DNA from: Pseudoips prasinana
Taxonomy: Eukaryota > Arthropoda > Insecta > Lepidoptera > Nolidae
Assembly: GCA_951640165.1 (NCBI GenBank)
Contig: OX621263.1
Location: 580,501 to 644,500 of the forward strand
Length of the DNA: 64,000 nucleotides
Direction of reading: 5' to 3'
A program made the translations under genes and the position numbers. Positions 40,561 through 51,718 of this stretch are shown in pieces. The stretch's first letter is position 1; each line of letters starts with the position of its first letter. The notes below the pieces were generated by a model. That model saw only the letters and a program-made list of their open reading frames with translations, was not told where the DNA came from and searched no databases.

Positions 40561-42838
40561 CGGTGAGTTGTAAATTATCAGAATTTACAACTCTGCCCCT
40601 CTGTACATGTATGACCACACATTTATCTACACCGAACTCCATTCCAATATCACTGCTAAATCTTTCTGTGAGGTTTAGTAGGGATATCAGGTTTGGTTTA
40701 TTCGGAGCATATAACTTGAGGTCATCCATATACAGAAGATGAGAAATGGCGTCACCCCCTCTCTGCAACCGATAGCCTAACCCGGAATCCCTCAGCACAG
40801 CGCTCAGAGGATTCAAGGCCAGGCAAAACCACAAGGGACTCAAACTGTCACCCTGGAATATGCCTCGCTCAATCCTTATAGGTTCGGATATCGAAGGAGT
40901 CACTCCGGTTCCTGAAAGACGAAGAACCGTGGTCCACTGTCCCATACACGAGGTAAGAAAGGCGCATAGAGCTGCATCAACTTTATACAACTCTAGTACC
41001 CGCCTTAACCATGTATGGGGCACCGAATCATATGCCTTCTTATAGTCAATCCAGGCAGCGGAGAGACTCCTTCGACCTTTGCGAACCTGTTGGCTAACGG
41101 CCATGTCTATGAGGAGGAGCTCTTTAGTACCACGGGACCCAACCCTACATCCATTCTGAGCAGGATCTAAAACGTGATTGGCATACAAATGCTCATTTAA
41201 TTTTGACACCAGAATGGATGTAAGGAGCTTATAAATAGTAGGTAAGCACGTGATGGGTCGATAATTCTTTGGATCCGTGGTACTACCAGTTTTATGGAGC
41301 AGAAAAGTGATACCGTTTGTCATAAAAAGTGGGAGGGAGCCAGAATCGATAGCTTCTTGGAATTGAGTAGCCAAGCACGCATGCGAGCTTCGCAACCACT
41401 TTAGCCAGAAATTATGCAGTCCATCTGGCCCAGGACTTTTCCAGTTATGAGTCAGACGAACCGCATTCCCCACATCAGAGGGGGTAATTTTAATAGATTG
41501 CATAGGTTGCAAATGTTCACATGAGCGCTTAACTACATCAATCCATTGTCCATCGGTGTGACGTATGGGCGCTGACCAAATATTTTTCCAAAATGAGGAC
41601 ATTTCATCCATATTTGGTAAACAACCATCAGTCACACTACTAGAAGTTCCCTCCCACCTTCGATACACTTTTCTTTGGTCACTTTGGAAAGATCGATTTT
41701 GGTGAAACATATCCGCCCGTTCTTTGTAACTCCGTATACGGTTAGCCCACGCAGAAACTTTCTGCTTCAGGTAGTCTATGCGTTCCGTGACACAGGCAGT
41801 ATAATCACGCGGTATTGTACCTGTACCGGCGAATGCCTGTGTCACATAACGCATAACTCTCGGGCGATTGTTTCCCGACCTGAAGCAGATTAACTTGCCG
41901 ATGGTCACCCTAGCTGCTGAGATACGTCGCTCGATTCTTTCTTGCCATGCTGGTTTGCCGGCGGTGGGTCGTGTGGACTTGTTGGGTCCTGGAAACCCAA
42001 CATGGGCCACCCGGCACGCTGCGACTGCTGCACCGTAAAGAATCGAGTGCGTATCCGCAAGATTTTGGCTAGATCCAAAATATGGTTCTAGCATGCAATC
42101 TAGAGCGACCACTAGCGCCATATTACGTTTGTGCGTGGGATAACGTGGTAACTGCGGTCTATCACAGACGGATATATCCCTATATTCCAAAATCGCACTT
42201 TCCAAAGCCCTCCTCAAATGCTCATTATCCTGGGAGCTTACCTGGGTAGCATCCCCAAAGTCCACCGTCTCGGGCATCGGATCCGCCTGCGCCGATAGCA
42301 AATTAGGCAGCGAAGCGGATATATTATTCCGATTGGCGGTAGACGTGGAGATGACAGCCTCTGCTCGCAGCCGATCAAGTGTAGATCCATCCAGCTTATG
42401 GTTCCGCTGGATGACCCGCACCTGATCGGATAAGCGTTGCTCCGAAACGGTTAGATCTGGTTCAAGGGCCTGAAACAATAGCAACATACGGGAATGGTAA
42501 GCGGTGAGATTGGTTCCCCCCTCTGTCGCCCCATAGTACGCTCGCATGACATTCTCATTATTTAATACTGTCCATCACATGCGGCGCACTAAACCACCGG
42601 TAGCGGGGATCCCAGTCGAATCTTCAACCCGACGTACTCCCAAGCCGGCCGGAGGTCGTCCCCGCCGCCGTACAGGTGGTAGCGACGACGGCGGAGATAA
42701 GAACTCGTCGCCCGAGCTCGACGCTACTGCGGAGGTCGGTGGTGCGGAGACTGCAGGTACCGACGACTGCGAGGCGGAGCTGGGTAACGGGTCCGAAGGT
42801 GGTAGGCGTGCGTTATTTTTCCTGGCTCTTGTTATCAT
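40547..42838 (-). pseudogene. Dong/R4 ORF, N-terminal and RT core
   Basis: ATG at 42838 (MITRARKNNARLPPSD) opens 87 codons with an RRRGRPP patch, then TGA, then the same frame for 666+ codons. RT motifs: SAAWIDYKKAYDSVP (A), ERGIFQGDSLSPLWF (B) and LLYMDDLKLYA (C). It is lost at QLTEIPF near 40555, where one base is missing or gained. The stop near 42575 is followed in frame by WTVLNNENVMRAYYG, so it is a lesion and not a gene end. Confidence 0.85.
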
Positions 42839-42987
42839 TACAAATCCGTGTTCTTATAATTTTCATACGTTTTTCATGGGACTTAACGTTTGTTGTCAAA
42901 TCCCAAATACCAAAGAACATTTTTGTATTTTCTTCATATTAAATTTTCTTATTGTTGTGAATATGGATCTAAACTGTATTTTGAATA

Positions 42988-43545
42988 TCATTTAAAAAGA
43001 ACACAATTTATAACGGAATGTGGATTAAAATCAGTGATAATTAATTTATATTGTATATTTTTGGATGACACGGACTTGTCTTGTTGAGTGTTGCCATTAT
43101 TATTATTATTATTATCTGTAATATTACAGTTGGTATTACTGGTAGGTGTTGTCCAATCGGTCTCGGTGGAGAGAGAAGGGCCGGAGAGAGAGGTCCGATT
43201 TTTGTCATAGACAGATAACCTATTTTTCTTCCCGTGTGACATTGTTACAAAATTTTCGGGGGTTTCCTTCTTTTTATTTAGTCCGATTATTTTTGTACAT
43301 TTTTCTAATTCTGTCTTCAGACTAATAACTTCGAGTTTTAAGTTTTCAATGTCTTTGTTTGCAATCTCTAAGTACCTCTCAGCATTATCAGTTCTCATTC
43401 GTAGATCATTAGATTCGCAGCAGGTTTTGTTATTACTAATTGATGTGTCAGGTAAGCTTATCATACTGGAGTCTAATATGGAGTTAGTTGTTAGATCATT
43501 GAGCGCCGCACCGCCTCTCTTCAACGTAACATTTTCATCGTCCAT
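42988..43545 (-). pseudogene. CR1-like LINE ORF1 N-terminal, coiled coil
   Basis: MDDENVTLKRGG, then a heptad-rich stretch NAERYLEIANKDIENLKLEV, and a poly-Asn run coded by (AAT)n at 43098-43118. It resembles the N-terminal half of CR1-type ORF1. It may belong to the ORF1 at 37612-38277 (same strand), with the Dong and the 38300 LINE inserted between. This is a hypothesis. Confidence 0.5.
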
Positions 43546-43619
43546 CGTATTGCTTATTTGTATCTTTAAAGTAAATTGTATTTTTTGCCAAAGTCGAGAT
43601 AAAGCTTGAGAGCCTCATA

Positions 43620-44575
43620 GGCAGTGCAATGCAATATTAATTTAATTTATTAATACGCAAAAAGACTGCAGATGCTGAGCCTCGTACCGGTGACCAATAT
43701 TAATTCTTGAGTACGATACAACACCGCTAGGCTATGAAGCTTCTAGTGATTATGACCGAAAAACTGAACCATAAACTTATGCTTTTATAATTTGTAGAGT
43801 TAGGTATTTATAGCGATTCCTTTCACTTTTGCTACTAAAGAATACTTGCAAGCGGCCCTATTGGTTGTTGGAAGTGGACACTCCTGGTGATTCACCGGTT
43901 TCGTGGACTGAGTTTTGAATACAGAACTTAATTTTTGATGTTTATGGTCGTATTAGAAATTAAGTTTTATTTCATTTACGGATTGTTATGTAGCCTTGTA
44001 TCGGTATATACATATAATATAACTATATTTTATACCTATTCATAGGACATCGTTGGCATTTAAAATAAAACAATGCGTTGCTTTCTTTCAAAAAGAAACG
44101 ACATTTAACGTTTATTATTTAGAATGCGTTATTTTCTATTTTAATACTATTTTACACATGACAGTATAATTTGACATGACATGATAAAGAAAAGCAAATA
44201 ATATATTTCTTTATCTATGCCATGCACCTAAGGTTTAATTAAAGAAATACTCTTTCTTTACATAAATATAAACTTAAATTTAGATTTTTGTGCACTACTA
44301 TAATGTTTTTGATGGTTTTTCACTTCATAAACTTATAAATTGTTTTATGATTAAATAACACTGTCAGATATTTTCCACTGCCATCCACCATTGTTCCAAA
44401 TTTTAAACATTTCCAAATTCTTTTTTTTTCGAGAAAATGATCTATATGATAGATTTATCGTAATATACTTATGTCCTAGTCTTCACCTATTTCTTTCCTT
44501 TCATTGAGAAAATTCACGCCATCTCTTTAGAATAAAAATTCTGGAATCATCTTTTTCTTGTTTAAGGCAGGGGGA
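43620..44575. other. No gene; one possible tRNA-related relic
   Basis: At 43670-43745 the order cctcgtaccggtgacc ... ccgctaggctatgaag recalls the reversed head of a tRNA-derived SINE, strongly decayed. The rest is A/T-rich without features. Confidence 0.45.
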
Positions 44576-44599
44576 ATGCCAACGCATGCCACCCGCAAA

Positions 44600-44865
44600 A
44601 AGGGTCTGCGGGTGGGTATGTATATCGGACATGCACCGACATCCTAACCTGACGTGGAGTTCTCTTGGCGGCTGTTAGGGGGGAGCCCCGGGAATGCGGG
44701 TATACTGCTCTGGTGCCCCCCTTTTTGCGCCATGCCCAAGGTTATTGGGACACGTACCCTGTGAGAGCTTTGGTTTGTCCTCTCGGATTGCTGACTCCTG
44801 CCAGTCCGGCACATCGACTGTGCCACAAACAGAACGTTGTCTTTCCCGGAGCTGCTGTCAATTTT
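44600..44865 (+). repeat. Repeat unit, related to 45145-45345
   Basis: Shared order: tactgctctggtgcccc / gctgctccggtgctcc, gcgccatgccc / atgccatgtccc, gactcctgccagtccggcac / tctgccaaccggcac, gactgtgccacaaacaga / gactgcgccacgaacaga, ttgtctttccc / ttgtcttccc. Two diverged copies in the same orientation. Possibly the 5' region of a LINE; not proven. Confidence 0.65.
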
Positions 44866-45144
44866 TGCATTAAGAAATTTGTATGTCCTTTTTATTAGCT
44901 ATCCTTTTTCTTTTGTTATTAACCAGAACATTCTCGCGATGTTACATAAGTCACCAATAACCCTTATTGGTAATTGGGTTCGAAGCCCGAACGTGACTAT
45001 ATTAAGTAATTTTACATTGAAATATTTTCAGTCCGCGGTAGTCGTTTAAAACTTATAGCAAGTCAGCTTTGATACAAATTTACCTTTTTAAACTGTGATA
45101 TGACTTTTTTTTCCCCCAAGTCTAATTCTTTTTGATTAGGCACG

Positions 45145-45510
45145 ATGTGCCCGTTGAACCGTCGGAATGCTGCTCCGGTGCTCCTTTTTATGCCATGTCC
45201 CACGTATGTTCCCGCACACATGCCTTGAAAGGGTAACTGTGTCTTCCGATTATCGTCTTCTGCCAACCGGCACGGCGACTGCGCCACGAACAGATATTGT
45301 CTTCCCATACTGCTTGCAGATAATGGCAATGACAAATGCAAATGGCAGGACACTATTACTGCCATCCCAGCCCCAAGGGGGAGGTGGGCTACCGGAGGCC
45401 TCCTCTTGGAGCATGACTGCCACACAGAAGGAGACTATGGGGTCCCATTTGCTGGAGTTGGTGAAGGATACAGTTGAACGAGACGAAGTCAATACAGGTA
45501 TATCTTAACA
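45145..45510 (+). repeat. Second copy of the 44600 repeat with a short open frame
   Basis: After the shared part an open frame (45322-45508) gives MAMTNANGRTLLLPSQPQGG to NTGIS-stop. It might be the N-terminus of a LINE ORF1, but I cannot place it. Confidence 0.5.
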
Positions 45511-45835
45511 ACTAAATGATGAAATGAAAAGGAAAGAGTTGATAAAAAATATGTTGGCTAAGTACTCAGATGATCTTGGCCAGGGGCAGTACATAATGAG
45601 CTTTGGGTTTAACATATTCACTTACTTATTAGTCTCTAGACTACATTGTATTGCTTGTCATAATACATATAAAGCTCATTTAAATATAAAAGGGGCTAAG
45701 TGCGAAGCGGACTCGCCCGGGTAGGTTCCGTAGCAACAAGTAACATTATGTATTATTTATTTATTATTATATTTGAGTTGATTGAATGAAAGATATATTG
45801 TGGTTTACAATTTATGGCGTATTAAAAAAACAACT

Positions 45836-46040
45836 ACCTCAAAATGATATTTGTCCTCATGGAAGAACATATCCTATAAATGCTGTAGCTATTAATAAAA
45901 ATAAAATAATTACACCTACTATTCAAGTATATTTTAAATCGAATGATTCATAATAAATTCCTCGTCCAATGTGAAGATAAATACAAATAAAAAAAGAAGC
46001 TCCATTAGCATGAAGAATTCAAATCAATCACCCATAATTA
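45836..46040 (-). pseudogene. cytb: NUMT: nuclear copy of part of mitochondrial cytochrome b
   Basis: On the minus strand, with the invertebrate mitochondrial code (TGA as Trp, ATA as Met), the frame reads [20 protein letters not shown], then IYYESF and LKYTWMVGVIILFLLMATAF, then GYVLPWGQMSFWG. These are the conserved cytochrome b segments around the first haem helices. In the nuclear code the TGA codons are stops. One Phe of the usual FFF is missing, in frame. It lies between aaaaaaacaacta and aaaccaattttcgg of the host repeat. Confidence 0.9.
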
Positions 46041-46075
46041 AACCAATTTTCGGTGGAATTTTGCATGATAATGTA

Positions 46076-46209
46076 CAGACGCCAGCACATCCAGCTACCC
46101 CGATCTGTCAATATTTTTTATAGATTTTCAACTTTATCACATAAGCATAAGGTTCACTTTCAATTGGGGAAATTTGAAATATTAGGGTAGCTTGATGTGC
46201 TGGTGTCTG
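46076..46209. mobile_element. TA-flanked MITE (CAGACGCCAGC termini), copy 1
   Basis: 134 bp with ~38-bp inverted ends (CAGACGCCAGCACATCCAGC / its complement with few changes) and TA at both sides (46074-46075, 46210-46211). Copy 2 is at 54251-54385. A Tc1/mariner-type non-autonomous element is likely from the TA target. Confidence 0.85.
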
Positions 46210-46799
46210 TACATCATCATCATCATCAGTTTTATCATTCTCTTATTTTAGAAGTTACAGGGGAGGAGCGCACATTTTACCAATTTCGAAGTGTCTATCG
46301 AGCATACTATTCAAATTAGAAAAAAAATATATTATAAATATATTATTATACCTCAATATCATTTTTGAAGACCTATCCATAGATAACCCTACATGTGGGT
46401 TACCTATGGGTTAGCAGTAAAAAAATGAGTTTCAGTTCTAAGTAGATATGTGGTACCCACAAAATTTTTGTTTGTGTCAAAATTTTAATGCGGTTCACAA
46501 AAAACATCCAGTTACCAAGTTTCAACGGTATAGTTCTTATAGTTTCGGACATAAGTGGCTGTGACATACGGACAGACCGACAGACATGACGAATCTGTAA
46601 GGTTTCCGTTTTTTGCCATTTGACTACGGAATCCCAAAAAGCCGCTTGCAGTTTATAATGAATTGAATCTAGTGGCAGCCAATCGCAATAGGTTCAACTA
46701 GTTAAGAAACATTTCAAATCTTCCAAGATAAGCCATGAATAGATCAAAACTTTGTCGGAACAATAAAGTTTAGGCGCGTCACCTTATAATAATAATAAT

Positions 46800-47205
46800 A
46801 ATAATCTCCTCCCGAAAGAATTTCGGCCACAGCGGTCAGTCTCAGTGGAGACTAGCCAATTGCGCAGGACATATTATAGTGCACAAGTGTGTGCGCAAAC
46901 ACAGGAGCACTTTCTATTCCACTTCCATTCATTTATATTCCACTCTCATGATCCGATGAGACGCCTAGCGACACGACCGGAAAGAGGCCAGGAAAGAACC
47001 GACGGCTTTACGTGCTCTCCGAGGCACGGGGGTGTAATACCGCCAATTCCCATTCGGGCTTCGGGCTCGGGCTTCGGGCTGATAATGAGAAATATAATTT
47101 TTACGGAAAAATCCCAAAATATTTTTTTTGGTCCGACCCGGGATTTGAACCCAGGACTTATTATCTACAGTTGAACACGCTACCGCTAGAACAACGAGGC
47201 GTCAC
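46800..47205 (-). repeat. tRNA-related SINE or similar retroposon, minus strand
   Basis: The right end reversed gives a tRNA-like head: gttctagcggtagcg (A-box region) and gggttcaaatccc (B box, 47141-47153 on plus). The body has gacggctttacgtgctctcc and gaggcacggg. Position 46783-46806 is a TAA-repeat tail. Confidence 0.7.
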
Positions 47206-47267
47206 CTTACGAATTACTCGTAACCTACGAGTATTACGGTTATATAAATATACATATTACATATAGA

Positions 47268-47527
47268 AGGTCACCGTAGCCAGGTTGGTAGTGCTCCTGC
47301 CTACGAAGCTGGTGGTCCTGGGTTCGAATCCCGGTAAGTGCAAATATTTGTGTGATGAGCACGAATATTTGTTTCTGAGTCATGGATGTTTTCTATGTAT
47401 TTAAGTATTTATCTATGTATATAAGTATGTATATCGTCGCCTGGTACCCATAGTACAAGCTTTGCTTAGTTTGGGGCTAGGATGAACTGTGCGACATTGT
47501 CCCCAGATATTATTATATTATTATTAT
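47268..47527 (+). repeat. tRNA-derived SINE, complete-looking
   Basis: Head: gtcaccgtagccaggttggt (A-box) and ggttcgaatcc (B box, 47321-47331). Body: tgtgtgatgagcac, tctgagtcatggatgttttc. 3' part: caagctttgcttagtttggg. It ends in an ATT repeat. The 3' part alone is at 1738, 6421 and 51250. The head is not a functional tRNA: no acceptor stem pairs with its start. Confidence 0.85.
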
Positions 47528-47539
47528 TAGATACTTGTC

Positions 47540-47795
47540 GTATGCGCAGTGGTTACCATAGTGTCAGAGTTGTTCAAGCCGCTCATTGACATGGCTTAAC
47601 GACTGTTGCCTAATGGCTACAACTGGGACCGACAGCTTAACGTGCTCTCCGAAGCACGAACACGCTCAGAAATTAAACCACTTTGGCCGTCACCCATCCA
47701 TGGACTGACCGTCAACCTAGTTGCTTGACTCCGCCGATCACTTACGGACCGGTCAGAGCATCTGGCAGTGAGCGCCTATTTATTATGTTGAATAG
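47540..47795 (+). repeat. Interspersed repeat, copy 1 (pair with 49295-49550)
   Basis: Shared blocks: tgtcagagttg.tcaagccg, gacatggcttaacgactgtt, gaccgacagcttaacgtg, cgctcagaaattaaaccact, tacggaccggtcagagcatc. The two copies are about 1.75 kb apart, same orientation. Confidence 0.8.
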
Positions 47796-49294
47796 ACACA
47801 CTTTCAATAATAGGTACTGTTCCAATACAGTCTGAGATATTACGCTCTATCGATGAGATGTGTATGGCAACGGTGAAGCCAACATCCTACTATTTTATAC
47901 ATATTAGTATACATCGGAACGGCAGGTCCACACTACCGTCATAGGATAGTGTCCATAATTGACAAAATTTCAAAATTGACACTACCTGAAAACAAAAATA
48001 CCATTTCTTTATTTTTGTATCCAGAGAAATATATTTTTTTTATATTTTTTTATTTCATCATTTCGGAGGAAAAAAATAAAAACTAAAAAGGTCTGATGAC
48101 GTCACTTATACGGCGGACGATGTCTCCTTGTTGATGTTTCCTTTGCCTATGCATTCCAATGTTTTAAACGAAAACATTAATGTCAAACAAGACATGTCAA
48201 TCGTCACTCCCGGTTTTAAATTTTGAAACTTTCATGGTGACTAAATGAAACATAATAAGGATAATAACACTGGAAACGAATTTACTATTGACGTTTTTAA
48301 TGTAATTTAAAATTGAAAACATTAAACAAATGTAAACAAGTTTAGTTGTTTTTATATATATTTTTTTGCTCTCTTTGGGCAGGCTAAGGTCTGTGACCAT
48401 ACCGCCTCGTCTTCAGTTGTAATATTTCTGTTTCAAAGTCAGTCAGTTATGTCCGTCACGTCCGTCACAGTCATGTCCATCACGTCCGTCACAGTCAAGT
48501 CATAGTCCTACCCCAGTAAAGCAGTGGAGACTTTACTAGAGGCTTCTATGGAGTTTTGGTTTCAACACGGAAAATCACAATTCACGGCAATATCGCACTT
48601 TCCTCCACTTGTGTACGTTGTCGAAGATGTTATGTCTAAAAATCCACCATATTTACACATAAAAACTCGAATTTACACCAGTTTTTGAAAATAAAACATA
48701 ACCTCGATGCGTCCTTTTCCGCGTTGGCGCCAAAACTCAACAAGTTTAGGCGCCCACGAGTTTGACAAGACAGTGTTTTTATTTTGACGGGTTACGTTAA
48801 AGCAAAGATCGATTGCTATTCCACCGTATGTATGACGTTATTTGCCACTCACGTCTTTTTAGAATACATCGAATTTCAAAGTTGAAATTATGAATGAAAA
48901 GTTTATAATTTTGCAAAAAGGATGATACCTATACTTTGGTGCCCTAATTTTGGATTTTCTTTTAAATAACGCAATAATACATGCCAGTTAAAAATATGAA
49001 ATGTTGTAAATTTAAACAACATCTAGGTGTAGCCACGATTTATGGTCATTATCAAAATTTCTTCCTCAAAATATCAGTAAACCTACATATTTACTTCTAC
49101 CTCTATGGTGCCTAATTTATTATGCAACTTTTTTAATTTATTAAAAACTATGACTCGGAACCTTCTTGGCTACCTAACCTACTCATTTTAATTTGTTTTG
49201 CGCTATATTACTGTTCTATTGCACTCAAACTGTAGCCACGTTACTTTAAGTATTTCTTAATTATACCTAAGTATTATTCGTTCTCTCTCTTGCT
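47796..49294. other. No gene seen
   Basis: A/T-rich. A small tandem duplication of tccgtcacagtca lies at 48450-48500, and TGACGTCA (CRE-like) at 48098-48105 with no gene near. I see no open frame of interest. Confidence 0.5.
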
Positions 49295-49550
49295 CATCAT
49301 ATGGGTAAGTGTAACCCTAGTGTCAGAGTTGCTCAAGCCGCCCAGAAGGCCTCTGACATGGCTTAACGACTGTTGTCTAATGACTACAACCGAGACCGAC
49401 AGCTTAACGTGTCCTCCGAAGCACGGAGACGCTCAGAAATTAAACCACTTTGGCGGTCACCCATCTATAGACTGACCACGACCCTAGTTGCTTAACCTCG
49501 CCGATCGCTTACGGACCGGTCAGAGCATCTAGCTATGAGCGCCTCATTAT
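49295..49550 (+). repeat. Interspersed repeat, copy 2
   Basis: Matches 47540-47795 throughout; see the shared blocks there. Confidence 0.8.
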
Positions 49551-49889
49551 TCGGTATAATTTAAAGATTGTCCTGTAATACTTCCAAATCTTAATACAGT
49601 AAATAATTCCTAAACTGAAATAAAAGTATTTACAATAACATTTTATTTCGCATTTAGTCATTTCCTCGTTAAGTTGTGATGAAAAGTTACGCGTTGAAAA
49701 AAAATTTCACCTTGTTCTCTTTTGATTTCGTCGCTAATGCTCAGGATACTCGCTGCGCACGTGATTAGAGAATTTAAGAATCCTTCGCTTTCTAGGTTAT
49801 TAAAATTGAGCACGCGGTTTAAAAGCAACTTTGCACGGTTGTAGGTTTAACAAATAACTATTACCTTATTTAACAAAGTTCTATTCCAC
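49551..49889. other. No gene seen
   Basis: No coding match or repeat structure was found. Confidence 0.5.
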
Positions 49890-49990
49890 CTTACAGGACA
49901 CAGTCGTGGTCACTCACTTTGGGACTCATAAGAAGGCTCAGGGTCATCCAAAGAGCAATGGAGAGGGTTATGCACGAAATTAAGCACCCT
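49890..49990 (+). pseudogene. RTE-type LINE ORF2 fragment
   Basis: One frame reads LRVIQRAMERVMHEI, matching LRVAQRAMERAMLGVSLRD of RTE-clade LINEs. It then decays. Confidence 0.6.
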
Positions 49991-50090
49991 GTCGGTTACT
50001 AGAATAATTTAGAGCCCGAAGAATTAAAACACTCAAAGCAACTCATAGAAGCAGTAGACAAAAGCTGGTCCACAAAATACCTTGGAAGTA

Positions 50091-50349
50091 CAGCAGAAAC
50101 CAGCTACGACTGATAGTAGCAGTATTCACGGGCCACTATGGCACCAACTATCACCTACACAAATTGGGACTGTCGAATAGCCCGATCTGCAGGACCTGTA
50201 GGGAAGAGAATGAAACAATGCTGCTAATAATATGCAAATGCGATGCATTGGCAAGACACAGAATGGCCATCCTGGGGCTGGCATATCCAGAACCAGGAGA
50301 TTACAAGGATCTACCCCTAAGAAGCGTACTGGATTATGTGAAGACTTAA
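50091..50349 (+). pseudogene. C-terminus of an RNase H-bearing LINE (R1/Jockey-I type)
   Basis: The frame gives RNQLRLIVAVFTGHYGTNYH, LHKLGLSNSPICRTCREENE and then a C-x2-C..H/C-like finger ending KCDALARHRMAILG and LRSVLDYVKT-stop. This is the known C-terminal pattern after the RNase H domain. Only this end is present, inserted between two RTE fragments. Confidence 0.75.
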
Positions 50350-50424
50350 CTAAGGGCTCTAGGGATAGAATAAAAACCAGTGAGGGATAGTACAAAAGAT
50401 CCTGAAGGTTCGAAGTGCTGTCCG

Positions 50425-50640
50425 CAAGTATAAGAAAGGAAAGAGCCCGAAGAATTGCCGAGCTGAAGTGGCAGTGGGCGGCACACAGCTCATAGAACCG
50501 ACGGCCGCTGGGCAGATAGCTTCTTGAGTAGCTGACGATGTTACTAGATGGTCCGATGATCTTGTGAAGGTCGCTGGAAACCGCTGGATGCCAATAGCGC
50601 AACGCAGGCTTTGCGCTATCCTCATCTAGCGGTTTCCTCT
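50425..50640 (+). pseudogene. RTE-type LINE ORF2 C-terminal fragment
   Basis: RIAELKWQWAAHSS, then TRWSDDLVKVAGNRWMPIAQ, the C-terminal signature of RTE LINEs. Stops lie between the pieces. Together with 49890-49990 it may be one element split by the LINE at 50091-50349. Confidence 0.7.
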
Positions 50641-50659
50641 GGATGCAGACCGGATGATT

Positions 50660-51140
50660 TTATGGGGATCCCTTCTTTTCGCATAATGTTCTTTGTCCTA
50701 ATATACTTCGGCATAACGATTTTGACACTATTTGTTTTGGTTTAATAATACTACGGCATAATTTTTTTAGGCATACATTTTATGTTGGCATAATCATCTT
50801 AAAGACTAATTTGTTTTGGCATAAATTTGATTCGCATAACGTTAGTAGGCCTAATGACTATTAGCATAACGTTAGTGACCGACTCCACATAGTCTTGTTT
50901 GTCCTACCCCTAGAGTGGAATTTAAAATCGCGTAGGCGCGTGGGGCCGCCGAAGCTCCGCAGCGCTGGAGCCGTGACGGAAACCCTGCCTGCTGCATGCT
51001 CGCTTGAATGCTGCATGCTTGCTTGCATATTATAGTTATGCTTTAGATCTTTATGCTTTAAAATATTAAGCTTAATCATTATTATGGTTACAGAAATTAT
51101 GCGAAAATATAATTATGCCAAACAAAATTATGCTAAGTTA
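50660..51140. repeat. Fold-back-like repeat built of GCATAA / TTATGC words
   Basis: Left half: at least eight g/cgcataa words (50680-50875). Right half: the complement ttatgc repeated (51038-51133). The centre (50900-50990) is GC-rich (ggcgcgtggggccgccgaag). The halves could pair imperfectly. Class not assigned. Confidence 0.65.
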
Positions 51141-51249
51141 TATTAGGTCTTAAAATAAGCAAATGGATAGAGAACCGATTTTATGATGGTGTATATGTAA
51201 AGAATATGGATTGTCAACCTTTTTTGAAGCATACAGTGTGCATATATTT

Positions 51250-51345
51250 ATATATTCCCAGGGACTTTATTCACACACGGCCATCTGATCCCAAATTAAG
51301 GGGGTGTGAGTATGTGTGTGTGTGTAAGTGTGTGTTTATGTCTGT
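51250..51345 (-). repeat. SINE 3' fragment and adjoining (GT)n
   Basis: The reverse complement of ggccatctgatcccaaatta matches the SINE tail at 1750-1790. A gtgtgtgtgtgt microsatellite follows at 51309-51345. Confidence 0.55.
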
Positions 51346-51718
51346 TGTGTGTGGCAGTAGTGCTGTGAATAAATAACACAAACAACATCTTATTTCCGTT
51401 AACTATTTTTATTTACATTACAACTTCTGGCATTAGGCATATAATTAAACTAATTTCAGTACTTTTACTATATTGACATTTAATTCTTAAAATCACTCAT
51501 TAACTTAAACAATTTATTATACTTAGATTAATAGGCACTACAAATTGTTTTATCATAATAATAACGTTATTTATCAAATAGATTATTAAGATTATTGGAG
51601 ATTTTTGGTATCAAACATAACGGCATTACAATCATTACGCTAATTCGTACGTGCAGGGCGCATCACTAGTAATAAAACCCTTAATAGGAAACAACTTTAA
51701 TATAAAGAACTAAGAATA
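51346..51718. other. No gene seen
   Basis: A/T-rich, nothing recognised. Confidence 0.5.

Larger units (their letters stand above)
38975..42840 (-). mobile_element. Dong/R4-clade LINE, nearly full length, broken
   Basis: A single ORF with RT and a C-terminal restriction-like endonuclease, inserted with its 3' end in a TAA repeat. The Bombyx element Dong is known to target TAA repeats. Three coding breaks are seen: TGA near 42575, a frameshift near 40555 and another near 39600. The 3' UTR is present twice in tandem. The exact 5' end is not clear. Confidence 0.85.
45688..46641. repeat. Lepidopteran interspersed repeat carrying a NUMT and a MITE
   Basis: One end has gaagcggactcgcc and ggttccgtag; the other has aacggtatagttcttatag, gtgacatacggacagaccga and tgactacggaatccc. 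Related parts are at 31280-31400 and 63600-63890. Between the ends sit a cytochrome b fragment (45836-46040) and a MITE (46076-46209). Confidence 0.8.

Noticed and set aside
47275..47345. Functional tRNA gene
   Set aside because: A and B boxes are present but no acceptor stem forms, and the sequence runs into a SINE body found elsewhere in the window.
48098..48105. TGACGTCA as a cAMP-response promoter element
   Set aside because: No gene start is recognisable nearby; an 8-bp match alone is not evidence.
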